Source of the DNA: Flavobacterium potami
GTDB taxonomy: Bacteria > Bacteroidota > Bacteroidia > Flavobacteriales > Flavobacteriaceae
DNA: 64,000 nucleotides
Assembly (NCBI RefSeq): GCF_020026915.1
Contig: NZ_JAINUY010000001.1
Location: 372,001 to 436,000, forward strand
Reading direction: 5' to 3'
Shown here: positions 24,183 to 34,492 of the stretch, in pieces
Layout of the letters: each line of letters opens with the position of its first letter
Numbering within the stretch: position 1 is the stretch's first letter
Translations under genes and position numbers: made by a program
Notes under the pieces: model-generated
What the model was told of the DNA's origin: nothing
Databases searched by the model: none
The model's input: only the letters and a program-made list of their open reading frames with translations

Positions 24183-25511
24183 TTAAAGCCAGTTCAGAAT
24201 GCGTTTTATGGAAGCTAATTTATCTTTGTAAGGAGCATATCGCATTGGCAAATCGAGCCAGTTTCCTTTTTTAACGATTGCTTTATGATGAGAAAATGTG
24301 TCAAAGCTAAGCTTGCCGTGGTATGCCCCGATTCCGCTATGACCAACACCGCCAAAAGGAAGTCTTTTATTAGAAAAGTGAACAACCGTGTCATTGATGC
24401 ATCCGCCTCCAAAAGAGTATCTGGAAATTAATTTTTTGGAGAATGAATTATTTTCACTAAAAATGTAAAATGAAAGAGGTTTCTCATAACGGCTGACGAC
24501 ATTTTCGATATCATTTTTATTTTCGTACGTAAGAATTGGCAAGATTGGACCAAAAATTTCTTCTTTCATAACCGGACTGTCTAAATCTGGATCTTCAAGT
24601 AGAGTTGGAGCAATGTACAGCTTGTTGGCATCACTTTCTCCTCCAAATAAAATATGTTCACCCTGAATCATATTTGTTAGACGGTACCAGTTTTTAGTAT
24701 TTATAATTCGTGCAAAATCAGGCGATTTGTCTATTTTTTTTCCGTAAGCTTTAAGGATTTCCTCGATTAAATAGCTAATGAAATTGACTTTCATGTTTTT
24801 CTGAACCAGAATATAATCGGGAGCTATGCAAGTCTGGCCTGCATTAATGAATTTTCCCCAAACAATACGTTTTGCTGCCAGTTTTAAATCGGCAGTTTCG
24901 TCAACGATGCACGGATTTTTTCCTCCCAATTCTAATGTGACAGGAGTGAGGTTTTCGGCTGCGGCTTTAGCAACGATTTTTCCAACGGCTACGCTTCCGG
25001 TAAAAAAGATATAATCCCAACGTTGGGCTAATAGTTTATTTGAAACTTCGACTCCACCTTCAAAAACTTCCACATGATTAACATGAAAAGTCTTTTCTAT
25101 AATTTTAGCAATAATGGCAGAAGTATGCGGTGTGAGTTCAGAAGGTTTTAAAACAACTTTGTTTCCTGCAGCAACAGCAGCAATTAAGGGGCAAAGTGCC
25201 AATTGGAAAGGATAATTCCACGGCGCAATGATTAAAACATTTCCATAAGGTTCTTTGTACAGATAATCAGAGGAAGGAAAATTGAGTAGCGAGGGAAAAA
25301 CACGCTTAGGTTTTGCCCATTTACTGATATTTTTAATGACATTTTTTAAATCCGAAATAACGTAGTTGGTTTCCGTTAAAACAGCCTCAAACTCTGGTTT
25401 TTGAAAGTCATCATGCAAAGCTTTTACGATAAGATCCTCGCTTTTCTGAATATTATACAATAACTTTTTTAGGGTTTCTTTTCGATATCCGATGTCGCTT
25501 TTATAATCCAT
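24183..25511 (-). CDS. aldehyde dehydrogenase family protein
   Basis: This protein oxidises aldehydes with NAD(P). PWNYPFQLAL is at about 100, LELGGKNPCIV supplies the general-base Glu, and NAGQTCIAPDY contains the catalytic Cys. The short form without the extra N-terminal arm resembles the fatty-aldehyde/benzaldehyde group (ALDH3-like), including the KRLPFGGVGHSGIGAYHG end. The ATG at 25511 gives 442 aa; the frame also opens 21 codons earlier at a TTG (25574), a less likely start. It follows the pseudouridine synthase gene on the same strand. Confidence 0.9.
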   Translation of the reverse strand: MDYKSDIGYRKETLKKLLYNIQKSEDLIVKALHDDFQKPEFEAVLTETNYVISDLKNVIKNISKWAKPKRVFPSLLNFPSSDYLYKEPYGNVLIIAPWNYPFQLALCPLIAAVAAGNKVVLKPSELTPHTSAIIAKIIEKTFHVNHVEVFEGGVEVSNKLLAQRWDYIFFTGSVAVGKIVAKAAAENLTPVTLELGGKNPCIVDETADLKLAAKRIVWGKFINAGQTCIAPDYILVQKNMKVNFISYLIEEILKAYGKKIDKSPDFARIINTKNWYRLTNMIQGEHILFGGESDANKLYIAPTLLEDPDLDSPVMKEEIFGPILPILTYENKNDIENVVSRYEKPLSFYIFSENNSFSKKLISRYSFGGGCINDTVVHFSNKRLPFGGVGHSGIGAYHGKLSFDTFSHHKAIVKKGNWLDLPMRYAPYKDKLASIKRILNWL

Positions 25512-25588
25512 TTTTTCGATTAGCTTGATTTTTTCTCTATGCAAGTTAATTGATAAATTTTTAAAAATTAACAATTATATCATAAAAA

Positions 25589-26278
25589 TCAGACAGCATT
25601 CCAAATAGAATCGTCGGGAGTAGGGGCGATAATAGTAATTTCTTCTTTTGAAACCGGATGTGTAAAAGTCAATTTTCTGGCATGAAGATGAATTCCTCCG
25701 TCAGGATTACTTCGATCTGCGCCGTACTTTAAATCGCCTTTGATCGGAGAACCAATCGCTGTTAATTGGGCTCTAATTTGATGGTGGCGACCCGTATGCA
25801 AATTGATTTCTAGAGCGGTATAATTCTGAAGTTCTTTAATAATAGTATAATCTAAACTGGCTAATTTACTATCAGGAACTTCTTTTAAATGTGCTTTTGA
25901 AGTGTTGTTTTTTTCGTTTCTTTTTAAATAATGAACCAATTTAGCTTTCGCCTCTTTTGGTTTGTTTTTGACAACAGCCCAATATGTTTTTTTGGTTTCA
26001 CGATTACTGAATAATTCATTCATTCGAGATAGAGCCTTACTCGTTCTAGCAAAAACCACAATTCCAGTTGTTGGTCTGTCCAAACGATGAATTACACCCA
26101 AGAAAACATCACCAGGCTTATTGTATTTGGCTTTAATATATTCTTTTACAACATCAGAAAGAGGTTTGTCACCAGTTTTATCTCCCTGAACAATATCACC
26201 AACACGTTTATTGACCACAATGATGTGATTGTCTTCATGTAATACTTGTAAGTTGTCTTTATTAGAAATGATTTTCAT
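25589..26278 (-). CDS. RluA family RNA pseudouridine synthase
   Basis: This 229-aa protein has the RluA catalytic motif HRLDRPTTGIVVFAR at about 65-79, where the Asp attacks the target uridine, and the later ALEINLHTGRHHQIRAQL. There is no S4 domain, so it is the short form, as in many Bacteroidota. It modifies rRNA or tRNA; the exact site cannot be told. It lies between panB (139 bases upstream) and the aldehyde dehydrogenase gene. Confidence 0.9.
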   Translation of the reverse strand: MKIISNKDNLQVLHEDNHIIVVNKRVGDIVQGDKTGDKPLSDVVKEYIKAKYNKPGDVFLGVIHRLDRPTTGIVVFARTSKALSRMNELFSNRETKKTYWAVVKNKPKEAKAKLVHYLKRNEKNNTSKAHLKEVPDSKLASLDYTIIKELQNYTALEINLHTGRHHQIRAQLTAIGSPIKGDLKYGADRSNPDGGIHLHARKLTFTHPVSKEEITIIAPTPDDSIWNAV

Positions 26279-26417
26279 TAAAAGAATTTTAGATTTCTGA
26301 TTTTAGATTGAAATTTGGCTAAAGCCGAGAAAAGCCTTAAAAATAAACCTCCAGCTAAAGCTGGAGGCAATTCATAAAACTTTGTCCCTTTGTTACTTTG
26401 TCCCTTTGACCCTTAGA

Positions 26418-27236
26418 TTAATATTGTTCTTTCTCGTTAGGAAAATCACTAGACTTAACATCTGCTGCGTATTGACCAATTGCTTTTGTCATTTCTTCAT
26501 AAAGATTTAAGTAACGACGCAAGAAACGCGGACTGAATTCATTATTCATACCTAACATATCATGAATAACTAAAACCTGACCATCAACGGCACCTCCAGC
26601 ACCAATTCCGATTACAGGAATAGAAATACTGTCTGCTACTTTTTTAGCAAGATCTGCCGGTATTTTTTCTAGAACAACTGCAAAACATCCAATTTTTTCA
26701 AGCATTTGAGCATCTTCAATTAGTTTTTCTGCTTCTTCTTCCTCTTTTGCACGAACGCTGTAAGTTCCGAATTTGTAGATAGATTGAGGTGTTAAACCCA
26801 AATGGCCCATTACCGGAATTCCGGCATGTAATATCTTTTTAATAGATTCTTTAATTTCCTTTCCGCCTTCTAGTTTTACTGCGTGTCCGCCACTTTCTTT
26901 CATAATTCTGATAGAAGAACGAAGCGCTTCTTTAGGATCCGATTGGTAACTTCCAAAAGGTAAATCTACGACAACTAAAGCTCTTTCGACAGCGCGAACA
27001 ACAGACGAAGCATGATAAATCATTTGATCTAAAGTAATTGGCAAAGTCGTTTCGTGACCCGCCATAACGTTCGATGCAGAATCTCCAACTAAAATTACGT
27101 CAACACCTGCAGTGTCAACAATTTTCGCCATAGTATAATCATACGCAGTAAGCATAGAGATTTTCTCTCCATTGCTTTTCATTTCAATTAATGACTTTGT
27201 TGTGATTCTTTTATAATCTTTCTTTGCTACTGACAT
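26418..27236 (-). CDS. panB: 3-methyl-2-oxobutanoate hydroxymethyltransferase
   Basis: PanB makes ketopantoate from 2-oxoisovalerate and methylene-THF, the first step to pantothenate and CoA. The 272-aa protein shows the family signatures [32 protein letters not shown] with metal and substrate ligands, [10 protein letters not shown] and [18 protein letters not shown]. Length and order are normal. No other pan gene is near. The pseudouridine synthase gene follows after 139 bases. Confidence 0.95.
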   Translation of the reverse strand: MSVAKKDYKRITTKSLIEMKSNGEKISMLTAYDYTMAKIVDTAGVDVILVGDSASNVMAGHETTLPITLDQMIYHASSVVRAVERALVVVDLPFGSYQSDPKEALRSSIRIMKESGGHAVKLEGGKEIKESIKKILHAGIPVMGHLGLTPQSIYKFGTYSVRAKEEEEAEKLIEDAQMLEKIGCFAVVLEKIPADLAKKVADSISIPVIGIGAGGAVDGQVLVIHDMLGMNNEFSPRFLRRYLNLYEEMTKAIGQYAADVKSSDFPNEKEQY

Positions 27237-27400
27237 TTTTTTATTTTTTTGATATTGTAAAAGTATTGAATAATTGTAAAAGAGGAATCAGCAGTAATAG
27301 AATATTTCAACAGAAAATGCTTTTCGGTTTTTAAATTCTAATAGAAATTGACTGTTTTCCATTACAATAGATTTATTGTGTAGTGATTTTAATGGTTTTT

Positions 27401-27461
27401 GCCACGAATTCCAAGAATTTAAATACAAAAGAAATTCGTGAAAATTCGTGTAATTCGTGGC
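27401..27461. repeat. GCCACGAATT-type palindromic repeat
   Basis: GCCACGAATT at the left and AATTCGTGGC at the right are exact reverse complements, with internal AATTCGTG copies. The same type is found inserted at 15108-15165. Confidence 0.7.
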
Positions 27462-27473
27462 AAGCCTAGTTTT

Positions 27474-28901
27474 TTAGCAATCCGCCATATTTACGGCAAT
27501 TGCAAGTCCACCTTCTGAGGTTTCTTTATATTTTGAATTCATATCTTTTGCCGTTTCCCACATGGTATTAATTACTTTGTCTAACGGAACTTTAGCATTT
27601 TTAGAATCAGTTTCTAAAGCCAATTCTGCAGCATTAATGGCTTTTATGGCGCCCATTGTATTTCTTTCTATACACGGAATCTGAACTAAACCGCCAATTG
27701 GATCGCAGGTTAAACCTAAATGATGTTCCATAGCAATTTCTGCTGCCATTAAAACCTGTGCAGGAGTTCCGCCCATTAATTCGCAAAGTGCCGCTGCTGC
27801 CATTGATGATGAAACGCCAATTTCGGCCTGACATCCGCCCATTGCAGCAGAAATCGTAGAACCTTTTTTGAAGATACTTCCAATTTCTCCGGCAACCATC
27901 AAAAATTGTTTGATTTCTTTTTCGCCTGCATCGTGGTTTTCAATTACCATGTAATACATTAAAACGGCCGGAATTACACCAGAACTTCCGTTTGTTGGAG
28001 CAGTAACCACACGACCTAAAGACGCGTTTACTTCATTCACGGCAAGTGCAAAACAGCTCACCCATTTTAAAATCTGACGAAATTTTACCTCGGTTTTTCT
28101 AATTTCTTCCAACCAAGACTGTGGATCGTTATAATTAGACAATCCAATTAAGTTTTGATGCATGTCAAAAGCTCTTCTTCGAACGTGGAGTCCACCAGGA
28201 AGAATACCTTCAGAATGACATCCAATATACATGCATTCTAACATCGTATTCCAAATACGCATTAATTCAGAATGCACTTCAGCTTCTGGGCGCATCGAAA
28301 TTTCATTTTCATATACAATCTCAGAAATCGATTTGTTTTCAGAAACGGTATAATTCAATAATTCTGCCGCATTTTGAATCGGATAGGGAAAGGCACATTT
28401 TATAACTTCTTTCAGTTTTGCATTAGTACGTTCTTCTTTCACAACAAATCCGCCTCCAATTGAATAAAAAGTAGATTCATATTCAGAATCGTCAGCTTTA
28501 TAAGCGGTGAATTTTAAGCCATTTGCATGGAAAGGAAGAAAATCTTTGTTGAAAACGATGTCCTGAAGAAAAAAGAAAGGAATCACTTTTTGGTTGCCCA
28601 AATTGATTTCGTTTGTTGTTTCAATTTTTTTAATAATTCCGGCAATATCTTCTACAGGAATATATTCAGGATCTTGTCCGCTCAAGCCAAGCATAACGGC
28701 AAGATCGGTTGCGTGCCCTTTTCCGGTTAAAGAAAGAGAGCCGTATAAATCGACTTTTACTCTTGTAATATTGTCTAAAATAGCTTCGTCTTTCAATTCT
28801 TCTAGAAAGCGTTCAGCAGCGCGCCATGGTCCTAAAGTATGTGAACTTGAAGGGCCAACGCCAATTTTAAGCATATCAAAAACAGAGATACATTCTTCCA
28901 T
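27474..28901 (-). CDS. sdaA: L-serine ammonia-lyase (iron-sulfur type)
   Basis: This 475-aa enzyme deaminates L-serine to pyruvate. It is the single-chain type: an N-terminal beta domain with [20 protein letters not shown], and the alpha domain with [32 protein letters not shown] and [18 protein letters not shown], which hold the cysteines of the 4Fe-4S cluster. Length fits E. coli SdaA (about 454). It is divergent from the antiporter gene. A -7 like TATCTTTG lies just upstream (28921-28928), though no clear -33 was found. Confidence 0.95.
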   Translation of the reverse strand: MEECISVFDMLKIGVGPSSSHTLGPWRAAERFLEELKDEAILDNITRVKVDLYGSLSLTGKGHATDLAVMLGLSGQDPEYIPVEDIAGIIKKIETTNEINLGNQKVIPFFFLQDIVFNKDFLPFHANGLKFTAYKADDSEYESTFYSIGGGFVVKEERTNAKLKEVIKCAFPYPIQNAAELLNYTVSENKSISEIVYENEISMRPEAEVHSELMRIWNTMLECMYIGCHSEGILPGGLHVRRRAFDMHQNLIGLSNYNDPQSWLEEIRKTEVKFRQILKWVSCFALAVNEVNASLGRVVTAPTNGSSGVIPAVLMYYMVIENHDAGEKEIKQFLMVAGEIGSIFKKGSTISAAMGGCQAEIGVSSSMAAAALCELMGGTPAQVLMAAEIAMEHHLGLTCDPIGGLVQIPCIERNTMGAIKAINAAELALETDSKNAKVPLDKVINTMWETAKDMNSKYKETSEGGLAIAVNMADC

Positions 28902-28920
28902 TGTTCATTTTTTGTTAAGA

Positions 28921-28928
28921 CAAAGATA
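28921..28928 (-). promoter_or_regulatory. -7 element of the sdaA promoter
   Basis: TATCTTTG on the minus strand fits TAnnTTTG and lies about 20 bases from the sdaA ATG. The -33 element is not obvious. Confidence 0.4.
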
Positions 28929-29070
28929 ATTGAATAATGTAATGAAAGTTTATATTTGAATATTAATCTTGCATATTTGTTAAAATAAATATTAAATTTT
29001 AATAATTCGGCAACGAAATAAAATTAATTCCTTAATATTCGGTTTACGTAAAAAGTTCGTGTTTTTTAGG

Positions 29071-29078
29071 TATTTTTG
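29071..29078 (+). promoter_or_regulatory. -7 element of the antiporter promoter
   Basis: TATTTTTG fits TAnnTTTG. It would leave a leader of about 110 bases before the ATG at 29193. No good -33 match was seen at 19-20 bases. Confidence 0.35.
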
Positions 29079-29192
29079 TAAATAGAGTTTTAAAAGACTC
29101 CATTTTTAATATTAATACTTCCTGGATTTAGTTTTAATTCTGAAAATCGTCTTTTTCAAATTTATAATGCCACAAGAAGATAAAGTTACCCT

Positions 29193-31340
29193 ATGATAGA
29201 ATTTTTCAAACATCTATTACAAGAATTCGAATTACCACTAAGCAATCCAGTATTGATATTTTCGTTAATACTTTTTATTATTCTGCTTTCGCCAATTTTA
29301 CTTAAAAAAATTAACATCCCTGGAATTATTGGATTGATTATTTCTGGAGTTGTGATTGGTCCTCACGGATTAAACATTCTCGCAAAAAACTCTGCAGTAG
29401 ATTTGTTTTCAACAATCGGTCTTTTGTATATCATGTTTATTGCCGGATTAGAATTGGATATGAATGAATTTAAAGCCAATCGAAATAAAAGTGTTTTGTT
29501 TGGTTTTTTTACTTTCATTCTCCCGCTTTCAATCGGATTTCCAGTTTGTTTCTATTTATTGAATTATGATTTTAATGCCAGTTTCTTAACTGCCAGTATG
29601 TTTGCTACACACACGCTAGTGGCATATCCAATTGTAAGCAAGTTAGGAATTGCGAAAAATCAAGCTGTTGCAATTACGGTAGGTGGAACTATTTTGACAG
29701 ATACAGCTGTTTTGATTATTCTAGCAGTAATTATGGGAAGCAGTCAAGGAAATCTAAATCAGGCGTTTTGGGTAAAATTGATCGTTTCTTTAGCTATTTT
29801 TTCGGCCATCATGTTTTTGATTATTCCGCGTGTTGCAAAGTGGTTTTTCAAAAAATTAGAAAGTGAAAAACATGCACATTATATTTTTGTACTTTCTGTC
29901 GTTTTCTTTGCCGCATTTTTGGCGGAAGTAGCAGGAGTAGAGCCTATTATTGGAGCATTCGTTGCTGGTTTGGCATTAAATCCTTTAATTCCACATTCTT
30001 CTGCTTTAATGAACAGAATCGAGTTTATTGGTAATTCACTTTTTATTCCGTTTTTCTTGATTTCTGTCGGAATGCTTGTTGATGTGAGCGTTATTCTAAG
30101 CGGACCCACTGCGTTAATCGTGGCAGGAACTCTGAGTGTTGTAGCTATCTTTGGGAAATGGATTGCGGCTTTCTTTACTCAAATTGTTTTTAAATATTCT
30201 AGAACAGAAAGACAACTTATTTTCGGATTGAGCAGTGCACATGCTGCAGCAACTTTGGCTGTAATTTTGGTTGGATTTAAAGCCAAAATTCTTGATGAAA
30301 ACATCTTGAACGGAACTATTATTTTGATTTTGATAACCTGTATCGTGGCTTCATTTGCAACAGAAAAAGCAGCGAAAAAAATTGCAATCTGTGAAGAAGA
30401 AATTTCGCATGAAGATGCTGAGAAGGATCAGATTTTAGACGAACATATTCTGATTCCGCTGGCAAAAACTTCTGCAGCAGCGGGCTTGTTAGATTTTGCG
30501 CTTTTAATTAAAGATAAAAAATCGTCTAATCCTGTTACTTTGTTAACGATTGTTCCGAATAATAATCAGGCAGAAAAGAATATTTTAAAATACAGAAAAG
30601 CAGTTGATAAATTTGTAATTCAAGCTTCTGCCTCAGAAGCAAAAATCAATACCATTGCCAGAATTGATCATAATCCAGCGAGTGGAATTGCAAGAACTTC
30701 TAAAGAAATTATGTCGGATATCGTAATTGTAGGATGGCCGAGAAAGACCGGTTTTATTGATAAGATTTTTGGTGAAAATGTAGATTCAATCATTAATAAT
30801 GTAGATAAGAATTTATTCATTTGTCGATTCCAAATGAATTTTATAGAAGAAAAAAGGCTGGTTTTTGTTTGTCCGCCATTTTCAGAAAGAGGAATTGGTT
30901 TTCATTTATTATTACAAAAAGTTACCCGTTTGTCTCAGGAACTTAGTATTCCAATTGTGGTTTACGCAGAAGAAAAAACATATCAGACTATTCAGCAGAT
31001 TGCCTTAAACTTAAAGTTAAACAGCAAATTAGGTTTCAAAAATATTTCTGACTGGGAAGATTTTGAAGTGATTTCAAATGATATAAAAACAACAGATTTA
31101 GTAGTTTTCAATTTATCAAGAAAAGGTTCTGTTTCCTATCAATCGATCTTTGACAAATTGCCTCAGAAATTCGAAAAATCTTTTGGAGATAACAATGTGA
31201 TTTTGGTTTATCCGCAAGACGATCGCAAAGAAAGCGCAATGGATGCTTACGAAGATTTTACCGCATCTCCTTTAACCAAAAGTCTGGAAGCAATTGAACA
31301 AATCGGTCGCGGTTTGGGAAGTATTTTGAAAAAAAGCTAA
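29193..31340 (+). CDS. cation:proton antiporter (CPA2/Kef type)
   Basis: This 715-aa inner-membrane protein has about 12 spans in residues 15-395, with the CPA2 features PGIIGLIISGVVIGPHGL, MFIAGLELDM and VEPIIGAFVAGLALNP. The C-terminal 300 residues are soluble and look like two universal-stress-like domains instead of a TrkA-N (RCK) domain, as no GxGxxG motif is visible there. It probably exchanges Na+ or K+ for protons. It starts a plus-strand run; the WG-repeat gene follows after 27 bases. Confidence 0.9.
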   Translation: MIEFFKHLLQEFELPLSNPVLIFSLILFIILLSPILLKKINIPGIIGLIISGVVIGPHGLNILAKNSAVDLFSTIGLLYIMFIAGLELDMNEFKANRNKSVLFGFFTFILPLSIGFPVCFYLLNYDFNASFLTASMFATHTLVAYPIVSKLGIAKNQAVAITVGGTILTDTAVLIILAVIMGSSQGNLNQAFWVKLIVSLAIFSAIMFLIIPRVAKWFFKKLESEKHAHYIFVLSVVFFAAFLAEVAGVEPIIGAFVAGLALNPLIPHSSALMNRIEFIGNSLFIPFFLISVGMLVDVSVILSGPTALIVAGTLSVVAIFGKWIAAFFTQIVFKYSRTERQLIFGLSSAHAAATLAVILVGFKAKILDENILNGTIILILITCIVASFATEKAAKKIAICEEEISHEDAEKDQILDEHILIPLAKTSAAAGLLDFALLIKDKKSSNPVTLLTIVPNNNQAEKNILKYRKAVDKFVIQASASEAKINTIARIDHNPASGIARTSKEIMSDIVIVGWPRKTGFIDKIFGENVDSIINNVDKNLFICRFQMNFIEEKRLVFVCPPFSERGIGFHLLLQKVTRLSQELSIPIVVYAEEKTYQTIQQIALNLKLNSKLGFKNISDWEDFEVISNDIKTTDLVVFNLSRKGSVSYQSIFDKLPQKFEKSFGDNNVILVYPQDDRKESAMDAYEDFTASPLTKSLEAIEQIGRGLGSILKKS

Positions 31341-31367
31341 TTTAATTTTATTATTTTTTATTAACGT

Positions 31368-32342
31368 ATGGGAGTAAAATTACGTTTCATTGTTTTGTTT
31401 TTAGTAAGTACTATGTGTTTAGGGCAAAGTACCTTATACAAAAAATGGGATATTTTTACCTTAAATGGTAAAAAAGGAATTAAAAATAAAAGTGGAGCAG
31501 TGGTCTTACCTGCAAAATATGATGATGTAATGTTTGATTACGCAGATACTTTACCTAGAGTTAAACTTGATGATAAAATTGGGGTAATAGATAAGTTTGG
31601 TAAAGAATTAACTCCGATAAAATACACACTTACGTATTGGTATACTGATAATTTACTTCTTGTAAAGGCAGATGGAAAATGGGGCTATTTGGACCGAAAA
31701 GGAATAGAGGTTATTCCTTTGATATATGAAAAAGCGAGTATGTTTTCTGAGAAATTAGCCGATGTTAAATTAGATGGCAAATGCGGATTTATAGACACGA
31801 AGGGAAAGATAATAATTGATCTACAATATGATGGAGTTTCTCCGTTTAGAGAAGGAATTGCAAGTGTTAGAAACGATTGGAAATATGCATACATAAACCT
31901 TCAGGGAAAAGAAATTACACCTTTTAAATATGATCAAGGCTTTTTTTGCGTGGATGGAATGATAAAGGTTAAAATAGATAATAAATTTGGGTTTATCAAT
32001 AAAAATGGAGAGGAAGTAGTGCCTGTTAAATATGATGATGCCAATGGTTTTGAAGAAGGATTGGCAGTTGTAAGTCTAAACAAAAAATTTGGTTTTGTAG
32101 ATAAGAAAGGTAATGAAGTAGTACCATTAATTTATGATCGTACCTATCCTTTTTCTTCTGGTCTTGCGCCTGTTCAAATTGATAAAAAGTATGGCTTTGT
32201 AGATAAAACAGGTAAAGTTGTTATTCCAATAAAATATGCTAGTGCAGCAGGATTTATAAACGGAAAAGCAATGGTGGGCCTTAATGGGAATTACTTTTTT
32301 ATTGATCAAAAAGGGAATTGTTTAGATAATGATTGTAAATAA
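31368..32342 (+). CDS. WG repeat-containing secreted protein
   Basis: A signal peptide (RFIVLFLVSTMCLGQ) is followed by about eleven WG-type beta repeats of 22-24 residues across residues 25-320, each with a core like GFVDKKGNEVVPLIYD. WG repeats are thought to form binding surfaces outside the cytoplasm; no enzymatic motif is present. It lies 27 bases after the antiporter gene and 19 before the next lipoprotein gene, so these may be one transcript. Confidence 0.85.
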   Translation: MGVKLRFIVLFLVSTMCLGQSTLYKKWDIFTLNGKKGIKNKSGAVVLPAKYDDVMFDYADTLPRVKLDDKIGVIDKFGKELTPIKYTLTYWYTDNLLLVKADGKWGYLDRKGIEVIPLIYEKASMFSEKLADVKLDGKCGFIDTKGKIIIDLQYDGVSPFREGIASVRNDWKYAYINLQGKEITPFKYDQGFFCVDGMIKVKIDNKFGFINKNGEEVVPVKYDDANGFEEGLAVVSLNKKFGFVDKKGNEVVPLIYDRTYPFSSGLAPVQIDKKYGFVDKTGKVVIPIKYASAAGFINGKAMVGLNGNYFFIDQKGNCLDNDCK

Positions 32343-32361
32343 ATCTAGTTAAGATTGAATT

Positions 32362-32802
32362 ATGAGAATTAAGTTTTTGACGTTTATCTTATCTGTTTTC
32401 TTTTGCATTAGTTGTAAAAATAATGTGGATCATCCATTTGTTCCATCAAAAAAGATAGAACAAAAAATAGTCAAGAAAGTAGAAAGAGAAAACTTCGAAG
32501 AATTCAATAAAAAATTTCATTCGGATTCTCTTTTTCAGGTTTCAAGAGTTGATTTTCCAATTGAAGGAAAACATATTTATGGATTTGAACAATACAATTG
32601 GACAAGGAAGAATTGGCAATTTCAAGCTGTTCCTGTTGCTGAACAGGTAGAAATTGGAGAATATCAGCATTCTTTAGTAAAGACAGATACTTTAATCACA
32701 GAAAGATTCTGGATTCCTGACAGCGGTTTTGAAGTCGAAAGACAGTTTAAATTGATTGGAAATAAATGGTTTTTAATTTATTATAATGACATAAATTTAT
32801 AG
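32362..32802 (+). CDS. lipoprotein, hypothetical (146 aa)
   Basis: The N-terminus FLTFILSVFFCISCKN is a lipoprotein signal with the lipidated Cys at about 18. The mature region is about 128 residues with beta strands and several Trp/Tyr (YNWTRKNWQF), and reads like a DUF4348-type domain, but that is a weak impression. It ends 2 bases before the VOC gene starts, so the two are coupled. Confidence 0.7.
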   Translation: MRIKFLTFILSVFFCISCKNNVDHPFVPSKKIEQKIVKKVERENFEEFNKKFHSDSLFQVSRVDFPIEGKHIYGFEQYNWTRKNWQFQAVPVAEQVEIGEYQHSLVKTDTLITERFWIPDSGFEVERQFKLIGNKWFLIYYNDINL

Positions 32803-32804
32803 TT

Positions 32805-33167
32805 ATGGAAAAGAGCATAAAATCAATCCGACCATTTATTGGTTCTCAAAATTTTGAAATTTCAAGAAGTTTTTATCGTGATTTAGGTTTTGAAGAAACC
32901 GTTTTAGACTCAAAAATGTCTGTTTTTAAAACGGATGAAATTGCTTTTTATCTACAGGATGCCTACGTAAAAGACTGGATTGACAATACTATGATTTTTG
33001 TAGAAGTTGATGATGTTGAATCTTATTATAGTAAACTTTCAGCTTTAAATCTTCCAGAAAAGTATGAAGGTTCAAAATTAAGTTCGATACAATATTTAGA
33101 TTGGGGAAGCGAATGTTTCTTGCACGATCCGTCCGGAATTTTATGGCATTTTGGAAAGTTCAAATAA
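32805..33167 (+). CDS. VOC (glyoxalase/bleomycin-resistance) family protein
   Basis: A 120-aa single VOC domain: IRPFIGSQNFEISRSFYRDLGF at the start (in two pieces, 6-27) and ECFLHDPSGILWHFGKF at the end are the two beta-alpha-beta-beta-beta halves. The closing DPSG.LWHF is typical. The function could be antibiotic binding or a small-molecule reaction; metal ligands are not complete. It ends 2 bases before the stop of the convergent 2H gene. Confidence 0.8.
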   Translation: MEKSIKSIRPFIGSQNFEISRSFYRDLGFEETVLDSKMSVFKTDEIAFYLQDAYVKDWIDNTMIFVEVDDVESYYSKLSALNLPEKYEGSKLSSIQYLDWGSECFLHDPSGILWHFGKFK

Positions 33168-33169
33168 AT

Positions 33170-33853
33170 TTACCTCAAACCAAAATCACCCAAAACTTTC
33201 GTTGTCTCTTTACGCTGATACCAATCATTGTAAACCAATTCTATGTTTTTAACGTCAAATTCGCCAAAATCGTAATCGCGAAATTTCTCTGCAACTTCGA
33301 TTAATCTCTTCGGATCATGAAGTTTTTCCTGAAAACGCATTACTGTAGAATGTGCCGTAAATATAGAATAGCGACTATCCATACTTTGCTGCAATCCTGA
33401 TTTTTTGAAGTTCTCGCGAAGTTTGTTTCTTAAATTATTCAAAGTTTCATCACTCGGAAATCCCTGGATAAGTAAAGCAGATGGAGAAGCTGTAATGCCT
33501 TTAAAATGAATTTTAATTTTCTCTACTTCAACAAGACTTCTACAAATAATTTCGATGTATTCTTTTGGTGCAATCTGATTTAGAGTAAATTGATCCGAGC
33601 AAGAAATAATCGACATGATGGTAATGTGAATGTCTGAATCGGGATAAAAATACTGTTCAGGTTCAATTTTTTTTAATTCGCTGATGAAAGCCTGGATATT
33701 GGCTTTTACTTCTTCATTTGGGCGAATTAGAAGCGTGATTCCGAAACGGGAATCAGATTCGTTTTTTAGTTCAGAATCTATCGAATATTTTCCTGCCGAA
33801 ATTGCTTCAGCCGAAGTTTTATAAAGTTGGTTGTAATGTTCGGTTAGATTCAT
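33170..33853 (-). CDS. 2H phosphoesterase (2'-5' RNA ligase-like)
   Basis: This 227-aa protein carries two H-x-[ST] motifs, SDIHITIMSI near residue 83 and AHSTVMRF near 173, the marks of the 2H phosphoesterase superfamily, which opens 2',3'-cyclic phosphates or joins 2'-5' ends. It is often annotated as mutarotase in flavobacteria. Start at the ATG at 33853. It is followed upstream by a DUF1801 gene with 6 bases between them. Confidence 0.8.
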   Translation of the reverse strand: MNLTEHYNQLYKTSAEAISAGKYSIDSELKNESDSRFGITLLIRPNEEVKANIQAFISELKKIEPEQYFYPDSDIHITIMSIISCSDQFTLNQIAPKEYIEIICRSLVEVEKIKIHFKGITASPSALLIQGFPSDETLNNLRNKLRENFKKSGLQQSMDSRYSIFTAHSTVMRFQEKLHDPKRLIEVAEKFRDYDFGEFDVKNIELVYNDWYQRKETTKVLGDFGLR

Positions 33854-33859
33854 TTTTGT

Positions 33860-34228
33860 TTATTTCTTTTTTACTTTTTCAAGGTTTTCTTTTACTCTAA
33901 ATTTTACGATCTCCGCAATTAAATCATACGGAATTTCATTTTTAAATGGAAACTGAATTGAGCCTTTTCCTGTTTTATATTTAGAAAGTTGCGGAGCAAA
34001 AGCTTCGTTTCCCGTTGGAAGTGCATATAGGCCAATATGATTTTTAAAAGCCGCAAAATAAACCACAATTCCATTTTGCTCAAAAGCGGGCATCGAATAA
34101 CTGATTTTCTCTTTAGCATCTGGCGCAGCATTCTGAATCGTCATTCTGACTTTTTCTAAAATTTCCTGAACTTCATTTGGAAATCCACCAATGTATTCGT
34201 CTATATTTTCGGGTTTTTTAACTTCCAT
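33860..34228 (-). CDS. DUF1801 domain protein (iron-chaperone-like)
   Basis: This 122-aa protein is of the DUF1801/YdhG type, with IDEYIGGFPNEVQEIL and KISYSMPAFEQNG, then a GSIQFPFKNEIPYDLI segment near the C-terminus. Members have a frataxin-like or SRPBCC-like fold; the physiological role is unknown. The gene is coupled to the 2H gene 6 bases downstream. It is one of three DUF1801 genes in this window (also 39406 and 47478). Confidence 0.85.
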   Translation of the reverse strand: MEVKKPENIDEYIGGFPNEVQEILEKVRMTIQNAAPDAKEKISYSMPAFEQNGIVVYFAAFKNHIGLYALPTGNEAFAPQLSKYKTGKGSIQFPFKNEIPYDLIAEIVKFRVKENLEKVKKK

Positions 34229-34284
34229 AGTTTTTTTTTGTTTCAGGTTTCAGGTTTCAAGTTTTCTTTCTTTGAGTTTTTTTT

Positions 34285-34459
34285 ACCGCAAAGTGCGCAA
34301 AGTTTTTTTATTACAAGTCTCAGCAGAATCTATATTTTAAGTTCGCAAAGCTTTGTATTGATAAAACTTTATAAGACAAAACTTTGTGAACTTTTCATTT
34401 TTAATGAATCTCAAAAAAAACTTAGCGAACTTTGCGTAAACCTTTGCGACCTTTGCGGT
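34285..34459. repeat. nested palindromic repeats
   Basis: Outer ends ACCGCAAAG (34285) and CTTTGCGGT (to 34459) match the GCCGCGAAG/CTTTGCGG family. Inside, AAGTTCGCAAAGC (from 34339) and ACTTTGTGAACTT (to 34392) form another inverted repeat. It is noncoding and lies between two minus-strand genes, next to TTTCAGG heptamers at 34242-34262. Confidence 0.65.
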
Positions 34460-34492
34460 TAAATAACCACAAAAAATGCGGTTAAATAACCA

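Noticed and set aside
25512..25574. TTG start of the aldehyde dehydrogenase gene
   Set aside because: An ATG 21 codons on gives a normal family length; the TTG start cannot be wholly excluded.
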